A stretch of DNA of 64,000 nucleotides from Nostoc sp. UHCC 0870 (GCF_022063185.1 NZ_CP091913.1:5309141-5373140); one strand, 5' to 3'; counted from the first letter of the stretch, positions 9,162-18,561 are shown. A program made the numbers and translations. The notes: a model not told the origin generated them from the sequence alone.

Positions 9162-10454
9162 CTAAAGAGTTAAAGATTGAGCATTAGTCTCAATTAACTT
9201 AGCTAAGTCTTGTAAAAACGCCGCCGCATCAGCACCATAAATAATGCGGTGGTCAGAAGTAATATTGACCTGCATTTGTTGACGCACACCAAACAAACCA
9301 TCTGGGGTAGCTACAACTTGGGGACGAGATGCACCGATCGCTAAAATTGAACCTTGTCCGGGGGGTAAAATGGCATCAAATGTATCTACGCCATACATTC
9401 CCAGGTTAGACAGGGTGAAAGTACCACTGTTATATTCATCAGGTTGTAGTTGTTTGGCTCTAGCGCGTTCTACTAGAGACTTCCAGTTGCGTGAAAGGGA
9501 ATAAATATCTACTTGGTCAGCATTTTTTAATACGGGTGTAATTAAACCGCCATCATCCATCGCCACAGCTACGGCAATATTGATGTCGCCATGATAAACC
9601 ACACCTTGATCGGAATAGCTAGCATTTAAAAGTGGGTGTTTTTGTAATGTCACCGCTACTGCTTTCGCCAGTAACGCTGTCATTGTTACGCCTTTAGATT
9701 TAATTTGTTTGTAAAGTTTGTCTAACCCATCAGTGGTGATTGTGTAACTAACCCGGAATTCTGGGACAGCTAGGCTAGCTACCATATTCCGAACCACGGC
9801 ATTTTGCAGAGCATTGAATGGTGCTATTTGACCAGGAACTGCTGCTACTGGTGCAGGTGCGGGTGCTGCTGTCCGTGGTGCTGGTGGTGCAACTGGGGTG
9901 ATGCTTGGTGCAGGAGTTGTGGGAGCAGCAGGTGCAGTAATTTTACCCACGACAGATTCTACATCCTCGGCGACAATCCGACCGTAAGGGCCACTACCTT
10001 TGAGGGTGGTTAAATCCACTTTCAGTTCTTTGGCTAACTTCCGCGCTCTTGGTGACGCAACAAGTCTACCTTCCTTGTGGTTAGACCCGTTTTGAGATGC
10101 TACAGTTGGTGTTCCTACTGAGGCTGTAGCTGCAACTAGTTCAGGCGTAGCGGTAGGAGTAGCTGCTGCACCGCCGGCATTTCCCATAGATTTGGCGGCT
10201 TCGATTTCGGCTTCAGTTTCTGCAACATAAGCGATCGCAGCTCCTACAGGCGCACTGTCACCAGCTTGGACTACGATATGTGCGAGATACCCTTCATAGA
10301 AGGTTTCTACATCCATATCTGCCTTATCTGACTCAACAACCACCACTGTTTCGCCTTTTTCCACTTTATCCCCCGGCGATTTTACCCAGGAGACAATTTT
10401 GCCTTCGGTCATAGTGGAACTCAACGCCGGCATGAATACTTCGTGAATGCTCAT
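9162..10454 (-). CDS. pdhC: Dihydrolipoamide acetyltransferase, E2 of pyruvate dehydrogenase
   Basis: 430 residues. N-terminal lipoyl domain (about 1-77) with the lipoylation site VESDKADMDVET (Lys in DKA), an Ala/Pro-rich linker, a peripheral subunit-binding domain (SPRARKLAKELKVDLTTLKG), a second Ala/Pro linker, then the catalytic acyltransferase core with ITSDHRIIYGADAAAFL. The active-site His is present; the family's usual DG after DHR is replaced by YG, as in the cyanobacterial/plastid branch. It transfers the acetyl group from E1-bound hydroxyethyl-thiamine diphosphate to CoA. No other PDH gene is nearby, in keeping with scattered pdh genes in cyanobacteria. Confidence 0.93.
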   Translation of the reverse strand: MSIHEVFMPALSSTMTEGKIVSWVKSPGDKVEKGETVVVVESDKADMDVETFYEGYLAHIVVQAGDSAPVGAAIAYVAETEAEIEAAKSMGNAGGAAATPTATPELVAATASVGTPTVASQNGSNHKEGRLVASPRARKLAKELKVDLTTLKGSGPYGRIVAEDVESVVGKITAPAAPTTPAPSITPVAPPAPRTAAPAPAPVAAVPGQIAPFNALQNAVVRNMVASLAVPEFRVSYTITTDGLDKLYKQIKSKGVTMTALLAKAVAVTLQKHPLLNASYSDQGVVYHGDINIAVAVAMDDGGLITPVLKNADQVDIYSLSRNWKSLVERARAKQLQPDEYNSGTFTLSNLGMYGVDTFDAILPPGQGSILAIGASRPQVVATPDGLFGVRQQMQVNITSDHRIIYGADAAAFLQDLAKLIETNAQSLTL

Positions 10455-10931
10455 ATGGTGGTTCTAGAATCGATGGGTTTATGGACTTTAACAGCTTTTG
10501 CCAGATCGAATTGTATCTTGGCTGGAGAGTTTTATGTTTGAGATTTTCTATTTTAAATCGGGAATTGGGAATTGGGAATTGACTGAAAATCTTCCCTGTC
10601 ACCTGTCACCCGTCCCCTGTCACCTGTCCCCTGTCACCTGTCACCTGTCACCTGTCCCCTGTCCCCTATCCCCTATCCCCTCGGAACATCCAGGCAACAT
10701 TGAAGTCTATGCTTCCATGCTAATAATCAATTGTTGGTGCTGGTTATCAGTCCGTAGCATGAGTTTTTCACAATTTCCCTACAATTTTTATATATTTTTG
10801 TATCACTCATCACAAATTATCAGAAATTAGGAGCTTTCTCAAGGAAGATGATAGGGAATAGTTAGTGGTGAAACATCAATTGAAAATCCCAACTTGACCA
10901 TTAGTTTTTTTTGAAATGCGTGTTTAGTTTT
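10455..10931. other. Intergenic region with STRR array
   Basis: Holds GGGAATT tandem copies around 10558-10580 and a long CCTGTCA/CCTGTCC/CCTATCC heptamer array at 10593-10680. Apparent reading frames here are translations of the repeats and are not credible genes. The promoter of the divergent E2 gene and of the following ORF must lie here; no clear operator is visible. Confidence 0.7.
10593..10680. repeat. STRR heptamer array (CCTGTCA/CCTGTCC/CCTATCC)
   Basis: About twelve tandem seven-base units with small variation, one of the longer arrays in the window. Confidence 0.9.
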
Positions 10932-11423
10932 ATGTCAGTAAAACTGAAGTTCTTTTTGATTTTGATATTTAGTATCTTTGCTGCTGCTGGTGCTGGTGTT
11001 TATATGATTCAGCACCAAACAGCAATGCCAATTGTGGATAATATCAATGCTCAACCACAGCCATTGTCAGATGTACAACATTCTCAAGAGATTGTGGAAG
11101 ATTCGGAACGCGCTCAATATCAAATTATACCTTTAGAAAATATCAATTCCCCTTTACAAGGTAGCGATCCGACAAAGCTGGCTGTGAATTTCTTGGATGA
11201 TTTTATACCCACAAAGGGTAAACGCAAGGTAGAAGTTGTCTATCCACAACCGAATCAAGCTTTAGTGACAGTGATCCAAACACCGTCTCAAGACGATTCG
11301 GCTGAGTCTATAAGATATCGATTGGAGATGAATAGCTTTGGGCGATCGCTCTTATCAAGTTCACCGCCAATCTGGCAAATTGTTTGGGTAGGTTCTCAAA
11401 TTCAATGTCAAGGTGAGTGCTGA
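10932..11423 (+). CDS. Unknown membrane-anchored protein
   Basis: 163 residues from ATG 10932; an upstream in-frame TTG is less likely. One N-terminal hydrophobic segment (FFLILIFSIFAAAGAGVYMI, about residues 6-25) acts as anchor or uncleaved signal. The remaining 135 residues are hydrophilic and probably extracytoplasmic. No motif was recognised. The C-terminal half (KVEVVYPQPNQALVTVIQTP) has a regular beta-strand pattern. The last codons run into a GAGTGGT repeat array, so the C-terminus may have been altered by repeat growth. Function unknown. Confidence 0.6.
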   Translation: MSVKLKFFLILIFSIFAAAGAGVYMIQHQTAMPIVDNINAQPQPLSDVQHSQEIVEDSERAQYQIIPLENINSPLQGSDPTKLAVNFLDDFIPTKGKRKVEVVYPQPNQALVTVIQTPSQDDSAESIRYRLEMNSFGRSLLSSSPPIWQIVWVGSQIQCQGEC

Positions 11424-11490
11424 GTGGTGAGTGGTGAGTGGTGAGTGGTGAGTGGTGAGTGGTGAGTGGTGAGTGGTGAGTGTGGTGTGT
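11413..11490. repeat. STRR heptamer array (GAGTGGT)
   Basis: Roughly nine GAGTGGT units, then TGTGGTG variants, starting at the stop codon of the preceding ORF. Confidence 0.9.
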
Positions 11491-11499
11491 GGTGTGTGG

Positions 11500-11542
11500 A
11501 GTGCTATTAGCGGTAGCGGGGCGTGAGCAACGTCCTGAGTTA
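11500..11542. repeat. Dispersed repeat (TTAGCGGTAGCGGGGCG family)
   Basis: Reads TTAGCGGTAGCGGGGCGTGA then GCAACGTCCTGAG. Related copies occur at 18429-18475, 18480-18525, 20112-20140, 31421-31457 and, inverted, near 63481-63508. Confidence 0.75.
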
Positions 11543-11601
11543 AAAGACCGCCCACTAGGGGCGGGGTATCACAAATTTAATTTGAGAATTCGTAACTTTA
11601 A

Positions 11602-12054
11602 TTAAAGATCGCCACGAATGTCTTCGACAACTCCATCACGGAGAACGATTTCAACTTGCATTTTGCTAATTAAGTTATCGCCCCGTTCAACACGGAAAAA
11701 GCCTTCCATTTGAAATTGATTCACTTCTTGATCCAACTCCAGCAACTGTACTTGCTGGAGATTTTGGAGCATTTGGTTTTTCTGTTCTAGGAATTCGGTT
11801 TTCTTTTGATTGATTTGCTGTTGGATATTATCAATTTGTTGGAGGGTTTGGGGGCCGGGTGGCTGGAGACTTTGCTTTTGAATGGCGGAAATCGCTCTTT
11901 GTCCTTCAACGTCCAACTGTTGCAATTGCTGATCAAGTTGGTTGATCTGCGCTTGCAGTTGTTGTTGCACTTCCTCTTTCCAGAGGGGGGTGACAATGAC
12001 TTTGACGTTAACGACGCGCTTTAACAGCAAATTCGGGTTGGAGAAATCTGTCAT
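11602..12054 (-). CDS. YlqD-family coiled-coil protein
   Basis: 150 residues. The N-terminus (LLLKRVVNVKVIVTPLWKEE) and C-terminus (FFRVERGDNLISKMQVEIVL) form the conserved ends of the YlqD family. A long Gln-rich coiled coil lies between (about 28-105). The function of YlqD proteins is unknown; no enzyme motif is present. The gene follows the acyl-activating enzyme gene on the same strand with a 42-base gap, so the two may be co-transcribed. Confidence 0.75.
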   Translation of the reverse strand: MTDFSNPNLLLKRVVNVKVIVTPLWKEEVQQQLQAQINQLDQQLQQLDVEGQRAISAIQKQSLQPPGPQTLQQIDNIQQQINQKKTEFLEQKNQMLQNLQQVQLLELDQEVNQFQMEGFFRVERGDNLISKMQVEIVLRDGVVEDIRGDL

Positions 12055-12096
12055 AAAAGTTTCACGTTCACTCTTGTATTTTGCAGTCTGGAATTA

Positions 12097-14073
12097 TTAG
12101 GCAAACATGGCGGCAATCATATCGTGGTAGCGTTCCATGACAACGTGTCGCCGGATTTTCAGCGTTTGTGTCATTAAGCCATTTTCCATCGAAAACGGCT
12201 CTAGAATCAGTCTAAACGGCCCTACACGGTCATCTGGGCGATAACCCGGACGGTTCTGCACTTCCCGATTCAATTCTTGCCGGAATAAATCCTGGATCAT
12301 TTTACTCTCCAGGGTGATGGTTTTACTGGATGAAGAGGTTAAATTATCATCCTGTGTCACTAAGGTAAGATTTTGACCCTCAGCCCATTTTTCCAAGGCT
12401 TCCAAGTTGGGGACGATCAAAGCACCGATACAGCGTTGGTCTTGTCCAACTAGCATAATCTGGTCAATGTAGGGCGATCGCAAGCAAGCATCCTCGATGG
12501 GTTGCGGCTCGATATTTTCCCCATTGGTCAAGACAATCGTATCTTTTGCCCTGCCCGTCAGCACTAGGTCATTATATGGTGTTATCCAGCCTAAGTCACC
12601 GCTATCAAACCAACCTTCAGCATCAATGACTTTGGCTGTGGCTTCAGGATTTTGGTAATAACCTTGCATGATTTGCGGCCCTCGCAACAACACCAAACCT
12701 CGTTGTCCATCTGCTAAAGGTCTGCGAGTTTCAGGGTCTACAATTTTAACTTCTGTACCGGGAATTGGTTGTCCGGATGAACCGCGCAAATTGTGCCAAG
12801 GACGGCGGGCGTTGGTAACGGGGGAGGTTTCTGTTAAACCGTAACCTTGTAAAATTTCTACACCAACAATTTCAAAAAAGTTATCTATATGTCGGGGTAA
12901 TGCACCGCCACCGCTAATGACGTGCTTAATGCGTCCTCCCGTAGCTTCCCTGACTTTGGCGTAAACTAAACGTTCTCCTAGGGCGTGGAGGGGGAATAAC
13001 GCCGATGCTAATATTTTCGCGCCTAAACGTCCCACAGATGAGACATGGAAGTGATCTAAACTTAACCTTTGAGCAACTCTCTTGGCTTTGATATATCTCT
13101 CACTTGCACCTAGTAAAGAATAGATGAGGCGTTGCTTTTTGGCTGGTTGTTCACGGAACTGCTTCTGCACACCTTCATGAATGGATTCCCACAGTCGGGG
13201 AACAGCAATCATGTAATGGGGTTTAAATTCTTTTAAATCTTTTTTAACGGAACGCAAATTAGTATAAACTTGCGTACAACCTTGAGAAAGCAAGAAATAT
13301 TCACCACTACGTTCGTAGCTGTGCCAAGTCGGCAGAATACTCAAGGCTATATCCCCTGGTTGGGGTTGTACTACTGTGCCTATGGTTTTGACTTGGTGTA
13401 ACAAGTTACCATGAGAAAGCATAACTCCCTTGGGTTTACCTGTAGTCCCAGAAGTGTAAATTAAGGTGGCGAGGTTTTCTGAGGTTTGCTTGACTTTCAC
13501 TAGGGTATGGTTAGCACCAAGTTCGATTAATTGAGGAAAGTTCAATATCTTAATAGTTTCCTCGGCTGGTGGTGTTTCGTCGGAAAGTAAGATAATGAAC
13601 TCAATTGGTAAATCGTTAAGGCGATCGCGGAGTCTCTGGAGTGTCTTTAAATCTTCGATGACTAAAGCTTTACTACCACTATGCGCCACGATATACAGCA
13701 GTTCTTCCCGTTCAGCTTGGGAACTCCGCACTGCGTCTACTCCGCCGGCGGTAATTATGCCTTGATCGGCGATGAACCAACGTGGACTATTATCTGCAAT
13801 CAAGGAAAGGCGATCGCCTAATTGCACCCCCAAGACTTGTAACCCAGCCGCGAATTGCTGAATTTTTTCTGCTAACTGGCTATAAGTAATTTTTACCTCT
13901 GGTTTAGCATGGGGGTTATGCAGAGCAACAATGTTACCAAATTTTTGCGCTGCCAAAGGCCAAATTTCTGGCAGTGATTCTACATTGGTGTAATCTACCA
14001 AACGCTGTATTGATAGACTTTCTTGCTTGCTGATATTGGCTAAAAGAGAAGACCCTGGTTGGATGCTTACCAT
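12097..14073 (-). CDS. aas: Long-chain acyl-ACP/acyl-CoA synthetase (AMP-forming)
   Basis: 658 residues, ATG 14073 preceded by GAGGTGAT. ANL-superfamily signatures: the P-loop-like YTSGTTGKPKGVMLSHGN, A5 motif YGLTETSPV, and a hinge region near YNDLVLTGRAKDTIVLTNGE. Length and N-terminus match the cyanobacterial enzyme that reactivates free fatty acids with ATP, thought to use acyl carrier protein and to recycle fatty acids released from membrane lipids. ACP versus CoA as acceptor cannot be read from the sequence. No truncation seen. Confidence 0.9.
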   Translation of the reverse strand: MVSIQPGSSLLANISKQESLSIQRLVDYTNVESLPEIWPLAAQKFGNIVALHNPHAKPEVKITYSQLAEKIQQFAAGLQVLGVQLGDRLSLIADNSPRWFIADQGIITAGGVDAVRSSQAEREELLYIVAHSGSKALVIEDLKTLQRLRDRLNDLPIEFIILLSDETPPAEETIKILNFPQLIELGANHTLVKVKQTSENLATLIYTSGTTGKPKGVMLSHGNLLHQVKTIGTVVQPQPGDIALSILPTWHSYERSGEYFLLSQGCTQVYTNLRSVKKDLKEFKPHYMIAVPRLWESIHEGVQKQFREQPAKKQRLIYSLLGASERYIKAKRVAQRLSLDHFHVSSVGRLGAKILASALFPLHALGERLVYAKVREATGGRIKHVISGGGALPRHIDNFFEIVGVEILQGYGLTETSPVTNARRPWHNLRGSSGQPIPGTEVKIVDPETRRPLADGQRGLVLLRGPQIMQGYYQNPEATAKVIDAEGWFDSGDLGWITPYNDLVLTGRAKDTIVLTNGENIEPQPIEDACLRSPYIDQIMLVGQDQRCIGALIVPNLEALEKWAEGQNLTLVTQDDNLTSSSSKTITLESKMIQDLFRQELNREVQNRPGYRPDDRVGPFRLILEPFSMENGLMTQTLKIRRHVVMERYHDMIAAMFA

Positions 14074-14548
14074 TACATATCACCTCAAATTCAAAATTGG
14101 CTCTGTCTAAATTGATTCTGCTATTACGCTACAATATCGCTTCTCTCTATCTACATCACTCACGGTGTAGTCAGTTTCGTAACCTTAACATTTGAGATTC
14201 AAGTTAATTCTGGATCATTCTCTTAGTCATTAAACCCCTGCGGAGACAAAGTATAGCTTTGGCGGGGTGGGGTTATTCGTGTTGAATAAGTAATCAAGCG
14301 GACATGACAGGATATAACTCTATGCTAAAGTTAATTTATATAAACCAAAATCTATGGTTTTTAGGTAGGAATTCAGAACACAGAAGTCAGAACTGATAAT
14401 TTATCAGCGTTTGGTATCGTTGATAAATTCATTGAGTGGAATAATTTCCCGATTTTGGTAATACGTCTGACTCTTGAATTCTGACTGCTAAATCCAATTT
14501 GCAACTATCAATAGCGACCACCTAATTATTACATGGGGGTGATTACCT

Positions 14549-14797
14549 ATAGAGTTACTAGACGCTTGCCTGCTAACACTGATCAATGTTTTAGCCTGTT
14601 TGGCATTACCCAAACTTTTATCATTGATTCTCTCCCCGCCTAAAAGCAAACATAATCACAGATTACCCCAGGTGGCAAAATTGCAGCAAACAGGTAGGGG
14701 AATTACCAGCTTTCCATACTGCACCACTTACGCTTTAACTGGTAGTGAGTTTTGTAAATTCAGTCCACACTTCTGTGACAAATGTTCTCCGAATTGA
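14549..14797 (+). pseudogene. Tiny hydrophobic ORF, paralogue of 15303-15482; start codon apparently ATA
   Basis: Read from ATA 14549 this encodes about 82 residues beginning IELLDACLLTLINVLACLAL, then PKLLSLILS. It aligns without gaps to the ORF at 15303-15482 (17 of 29 positions identical), with ATA exactly opposite that ORF's ATG. A GGGGGTGAT ribosome-binding-like stretch (14534-14542) precedes the ATA. Codons for shared residues differ mostly at third positions, so protein sequence was once under selection. A TTG at 14600 is the only other in-frame start and would cut the motif. It is either a start-codon-dead copy or uses a non-standard start. The C-terminal 50 residues are unrelated to the partner. 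Confidence 0.55.
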
Positions 14798-15011
14798 TAG
14801 AGTATTTCAGGTTCTAATATCTGCACAATTAAGACCGAATTTGTACTGTTATTAGTTCGGGAGATTTTTGATTTATAGTCTATGTTTTAACCTTGCGAAA
14901 ACTTCAAATTTAGACTGTTATAGTCAGTTTGAATAAAGTTTTTTCGCAAGGGATTTTTAATTTTATATATAAATTGATTATACAGATAAGATATATTTTA
15001 GTTTTATGTTC

Positions 15012-15137
15012 AGGACTTCCGCAAGTGTCACAATCGATGGTTGGTGCGTGACGCTATAAGTCTCATGACTACGTTCAAATACTTTTGCCGCGTCACACAC
15101 CCTACGACGTGAAAAATATGCCAGTTGCGTAAGTCCT
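15012..15137. mobile_element. MITE-like element with imperfect terminal inverted repeats
   Basis: 126 bp bounded by AGGACTTCCGCAAGTG and CAGTTGCGTAAGTCCT, inverted with two mismatches. A second inverted pair lies inside (GGTGCGTGACGC and GCGTCACACACC). No coding capacity. The AGGACTTACGCAA terminus is one seen repeatedly in Nostoc-type genomes and probably moves in trans by a full-size transposase. Confidence 0.7.
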
Positions 15138-15302
15138 AATGTTTTGAGAAATAGATATGAACATAGTTCTGCTTAACAAAAATATACATAGACCAAACTT
15201 ATGGATAGCAGAAGAAAATCAAAATATGTGATTAATGATGCAATTCGCAATTCACACTAATATAAGGATTGAATCACAAATTTTAAAACAGGGGTAAATT
15301 CT

Positions 15303-15482
15303 ATGAGTTTGATTGATGGTATCCTCTTGACTCTGGTAAATACTGCTGTCTGTCTGGTGCTACCAAAGTTGCTATCTGTCATTTTGGCTACACAAACTAA
15401 GAATATTGTATCAGCACAGCCTGTGATGGAATCACAAGATGCCAGTGCTAATATTCCTAGTTATGTAGATGTAGTTTCTTGA
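15303..15482 (+). CDS. Tiny hydrophobic protein (59 aa), unknown family
   Basis: ATG 15303 preceded by AGGGGT at a suitable distance. The product begins MSLIDGILLTLVNTAVCLVL, then PKLLSVILATQTK, so it has one strongly hydrophobic stretch (about 4-27) with an internal Pro-Lys, then a short polar tail. A diverged copy lies 750 bases upstream (14549), sharing the LLTLxNxxxCLxLPKLLSxIL pattern. The preserved amino acid pattern with different codons argues for a real protein. It could be a small membrane peptide or a toxin-like peptide. Function not known. Confidence 0.55.
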   Translation: MSLIDGILLTLVNTAVCLVLPKLLSVILATQTKNIVSAQPVMESQDASANIPSYVDVVS

Positions 15483-15628
15483 TCAAAGCAGCAAGCTATC
15501 GGCTGCGCCCCACCGGGGGCGATGGCACAGAAAAATTAACAAACACAAATAGTTGAAAAAAGCTACAAATTTAATAAAAAGCAAACTTTAATTAATGCGA
15601 TCGCTAATCAGCTATCCTTCTTAAAGAC

Positions 15629-15662
15629 TGTCACCTGTCCCCTATCCCCTATCCCCTATACC
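15629..15662. repeat. STRR heptamer array (CCTGTCC/CCTATCC)
   Basis: Five tandem heptamers just past the 3' end of recQ. Confidence 0.85.
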
Positions 15663-15668
15663 CTTCAA

Positions 15669-17825
15669 TTACTTCCGATTTTGTCGCCGCCACTTTTCTC
15701 TAACTAGGCGAATCTCATTAAAAGTATAACTTTCGCCCAATTGTTCTTTAATTGGTGTCAAAGCAAGATCACCCAGCACTTCTAAAACTTGCCAAATTTT
15801 TTGCTGATGTTCTAGAGGGACTAATTGATTTAAATCCACTGGCTGATTTTTCTCAATGAGTTTTTCTAAATGACTAGCAATAGTAGATGGACTCAGATTG
15901 CGTTTTTGAGCAATTTGAGCAATATTTAAACCTTGTTGATGTAACTGTAATGTTTGTAATTCACTACCAGAGACTGAACTGGATGAAGATGTAGAATTTA
16001 CAGGTTGAGTTGTCGGGTTTTGTTCTTGACGGTAGGCGCGAATTTCCGTGAGGAATGTTTCCCCATACTGAGCTAGTTTGTGACTACCGACACCCGACAG
16101 TTTACCGAATTCAGTCATGTTTTTCGGCTGTACCTGCGCCATCAATTTTAAAGTCGAATCATGAAAAACCACATAAGGCGGTACAGACTGTTCATCAGCT
16201 AATTGTTTACGCAGCGATCGCAGTCTATGCAATAATGCTTCTGCGACTTCTGCCTTGGGATTCTCTTTGACTACACTAAGCTTCTGCACCAAAGGAACAG
16301 ATAGCATAACTTGGCGTTGTCGCCGCATGACTTCCCAACTTAAAGCATTTAATTTCAGTACAGAATAGCCGTCGCTAGTTTGTTCTAATAAACCTTGATG
16401 TAAAAGCGATCGCCCCAACATTCGCCATTCATCTACAGTTCTATCTTTACCAATACCGTAGGTAGAAAGTTTATCATGTTCGTATTGAAGAATCTTATCT
16501 TTTTTTGCCCCCCGCAAGACATCAATAACGTGTAACATCCCAAATCTTTCTTTACAACGCGCCACACAAGATAAAAACTTCATGGCTTCAATTGTCCAAT
16601 CTTCTAAAGGTTTAGGATGGCGGCAATTATCACAATTACCACAATTACCAGCAAAGCGTTCCCCAAAATAACCCAGTTGAATTGTGCGGCGGCAATCTGT
16701 CCCCTCAGCATAATCTATCATCTGCCGGAGTTGTTGCCTAGCAATCAATTGTTCTTGGGGGTCAGTTTTTTGTTCAATACTCCATTCAATAGTTTTAATA
16801 TCAGCAAAACTGAAAAATATAGTACACCGTGAGGGTTCACCATCTCTCCCAGCCCTACCTGATTCTTGATAGTAACTCTCCAAATTACGGGGAATATCAA
16901 AGTGAACAACTAACCGCACATCAGGTTTATTAATCCCCATCCCAAAAGCGATAGTCGCCACCATCACCCGCACATCATCCCGAATAAATCGCGTTTGATT
17001 TTTACTACGTTCATCATCAGGTAATCCGGCATGATATGACAAAGCAGACACCTTATCATTTTGTAGTTTAAAGGTAAGTTCTTCAACCTTTTTACGAGTT
17101 AAACAATAAATAATAGTTGAACCTTCACTATCTCGAATTAATTCTAATAATTCAGCGTAAGCCTGTTTACTTTTAGGACGGACTTCGTAATAAAGATTTT
17201 GCCGATTAAAGCTAGCCAGGTGAATACTCGGCTGTTTTAATCCTAATTGTTGAATAATATCAGCCCGGACGCGATCTGTAGCTGTAGCGGTAAGGGCGAG
17301 AACAGGAATATTCGGGTAACGCTTCCGCAGAGACTTCAACTGACGATATTCTGGACGAAAATCATGTCCCCACTCAGAAACACAATGGGCTTCATCGATT
17401 GCAAAGATAGAAATCCCGACTTTTTCATTAACTAAATCGACAAACGGGAGAAACCTGTCACTCAAAAGACGTTCAGGGGCAACGTAGAGTAACCTTACCT
17501 TACCATTAAGAATGGCTTCTTCCCGCGATCGCACCTGATACGCATTCAAACTACTATTGAGGAACGTAGCCGAGATATTATTATTTCGCAATGCTTCTAC
17601 TTGGTCTTGCATCAAAGCAATCAACGGCGAAACCACTACAGTTAGCCCCGTTTTCATCAGTGCAGGTAACTGAAAGCACAGAGACTTACCTCCACCCGTA
17701 GGCATGATCACCATTAAATCCCGATTTTGCAGCGCATCTTCAATAACTTGCCGTTGTCCAGGACGGAACTGATCATAACCGAAGTGATATTTTAACGCCT
17801 GTTCGAGATGAGGATACTGAAGCAT
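15669..17825 (-). CDS. recQ: ATP-dependent DNA helicase RecQ
   Basis: 718 residues. Superfamily 2 helicase motifs in order: FRPGQRQVIEDAL (motif 0), MPTGGGKSLCFQLPAL (I), DEAHCVSEWGHDFRPEY (II), LTATAT (III), GRAGRDGEPS (VI). Then the RecQ zinc-binding cysteines (CGNCDNC), the RQC winged-helix region and an HRDC domain (about 520-600). An extra C-terminal 100 residues hold a helix-turn-helix-like segment (GLNIAQIAQKRNLSPSTIAS) found in longer bacterial RecQ forms. It unwinds DNA 3' to 5' in recombination and repair. Intact. Confidence 0.95.
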   Translation of the reverse strand: MLQYPHLEQALKYHFGYDQFRPGQRQVIEDALQNRDLMVIMPTGGGKSLCFQLPALMKTGLTVVVSPLIALMQDQVEALRNNNISATFLNSSLNAYQVRSREEAILNGKVRLLYVAPERLLSDRFLPFVDLVNEKVGISIFAIDEAHCVSEWGHDFRPEYRQLKSLRKRYPNIPVLALTATATDRVRADIIQQLGLKQPSIHLASFNRQNLYYEVRPKSKQAYAELLELIRDSEGSTIIYCLTRKKVEELTFKLQNDKVSALSYHAGLPDDERSKNQTRFIRDDVRVMVATIAFGMGINKPDVRLVVHFDIPRNLESYYQESGRAGRDGEPSRCTIFFSFADIKTIEWSIEQKTDPQEQLIARQQLRQMIDYAEGTDCRRTIQLGYFGERFAGNCGNCDNCRHPKPLEDWTIEAMKFLSCVARCKERFGMLHVIDVLRGAKKDKILQYEHDKLSTYGIGKDRTVDEWRMLGRSLLHQGLLEQTSDGYSVLKLNALSWEVMRRQRQVMLSVPLVQKLSVVKENPKAEVAEALLHRLRSLRKQLADEQSVPPYVVFHDSTLKLMAQVQPKNMTEFGKLSGVGSHKLAQYGETFLTEIRAYRQEQNPTTQPVNSTSSSSSVSGSELQTLQLHQQGLNIAQIAQKRNLSPSTIASHLEKLIEKNQPVDLNQLVPLEHQQKIWQVLEVLGDLALTPIKEQLGESYTFNEIRLVREKWRRQNRK

Positions 17826-18095
17826 AGCGATCGCTTTTCTGATTGCGTTCTGCGAGAGTAGTTACGAGGATAAAAGGATTGTAACAATCTCTAGCCTAGA
17901 AGTCATAGATTTTTCTCTGTGTCTCCGTGTCTCCGTGGTTAAAAATCATGTTTTCACTACACAGGCGGTCAGATGGGATTAAAAAAAGTTGCAATTCTCA
18001 CATCTGTCTTTAAAATAAGGCGAATAGTTAAAGTATCAGACATTTGATCTGGTTAGATATATAAACACACCTTCTAAAAATTAGGAGTCGATCAC

Positions 18096-18434
18096 ATGAG
18101 AAAAGTAGAAGCAATTATCCGTCCATTTAAGCTAGACGAAGTAAAAATCGCTTTAGTCAACGCTGGTATTGTAGGTATGACCGTTTCTGAAGTTAGAGGC
18201 TTCGGACGGCAAAAAGGACAAACAGAACGCTATCGTGGTTCTGAGTACACCGTTGAATTTCTGCAAAAACTGAAAGTAGAAATTGTCGTTGAGGATAATC
18301 AAGTAGATATGGTGGTTGACAAAATCATCTCAGCAGCTCGCACTGGAGAAATCGGTGATGGTAAGATTTTCATCTCACCTGTAGAGCAAGTGATTCGGAT
18401 TCGGACTGGCGAAAAGAATACAGAAGCAGTGTGA
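18096..18434 (+). CDS. glnB: Nitrogen regulatory protein PII
   Basis: 112 residues, the standard PII length. The T-loop QTERYRGSEYTVEF carries Tyr51 and Ser49; the B-loop lies around AARTGEIGDGKIF. In cyanobacteria PII binds ATP/ADP and 2-oxoglutarate and controls NAG kinase, PipX/NtcA and nitrogen uptake; phosphorylation at Ser49 is known in unicellular species. Ribosome-binding AGGAG (18083-18087) precedes the ATG. The 270-base upstream region should hold the promoter, but I find no perfect GTA-N8-TAC NtcA box in it. Confidence 0.97.
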   Translation: MRKVEAIIRPFKLDEVKIALVNAGIVGMTVSEVRGFGRQKGQTERYRGSEYTVEFLQKLKVEIVVEDNQVDMVVDKIISAARTGEIGDGKIFISPVEQVIRIRTGEKNTEAV

Positions 18435-18525
18435 ATGCTGTTAGCGGTAGCGGCGCACTAGTCCATGTCCTAAGCAGCATTGATGCGATCATTGCCGTGC
18501 TGTTATCGGTAGCGACGCGTTAGCC
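18429..18525. repeat. Two dispersed repeats (TTAGCGGTAGCGGCGC family) in tandem
   Basis: Copies TGTTAGCGGTAGCGGCGC and TGTTATCGGTAGCGACGCG lie about 50 bases apart directly after glnB. Confidence 0.7.
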
Positions 18526-18532
18526 AGTGTTG

Positions 18533-18561
18533 GTAGAGACGCGATAAATCGCCGTCTCTAC
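18533..18561. repeat. GTAGAGACG hairpin repeat
   Basis: GTAGAGACG and CGTCTCTAC surround a short CGATAAATCG centre. Same family as the perfect palindrome at 49662-49693. Confidence 0.8.

Larger units (their letters stand above)
14074..15302. other. Gene-poor AT-rich region
   Basis: Apart from the tiny ORF copy at 14549 and the MITE-like element at 15012-15137, no gene is supported. There is a long run of AT-rich sequence (14800-15000, 15140-15300) with no recognised RNA gene. Confidence 0.6.

Noticed and set aside
9162..10454. Active-site defect in the E2 acyltransferase (DHRIIYG instead of DHRxxDG)
   Set aside because: The same change is typical of the cyanobacterial/plastid branch, so it is not an anomaly.
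10498..10830. 110-codon ORF
   Set aside because: Mostly translated STRR heptamers (CHLSPVPCHL pattern).
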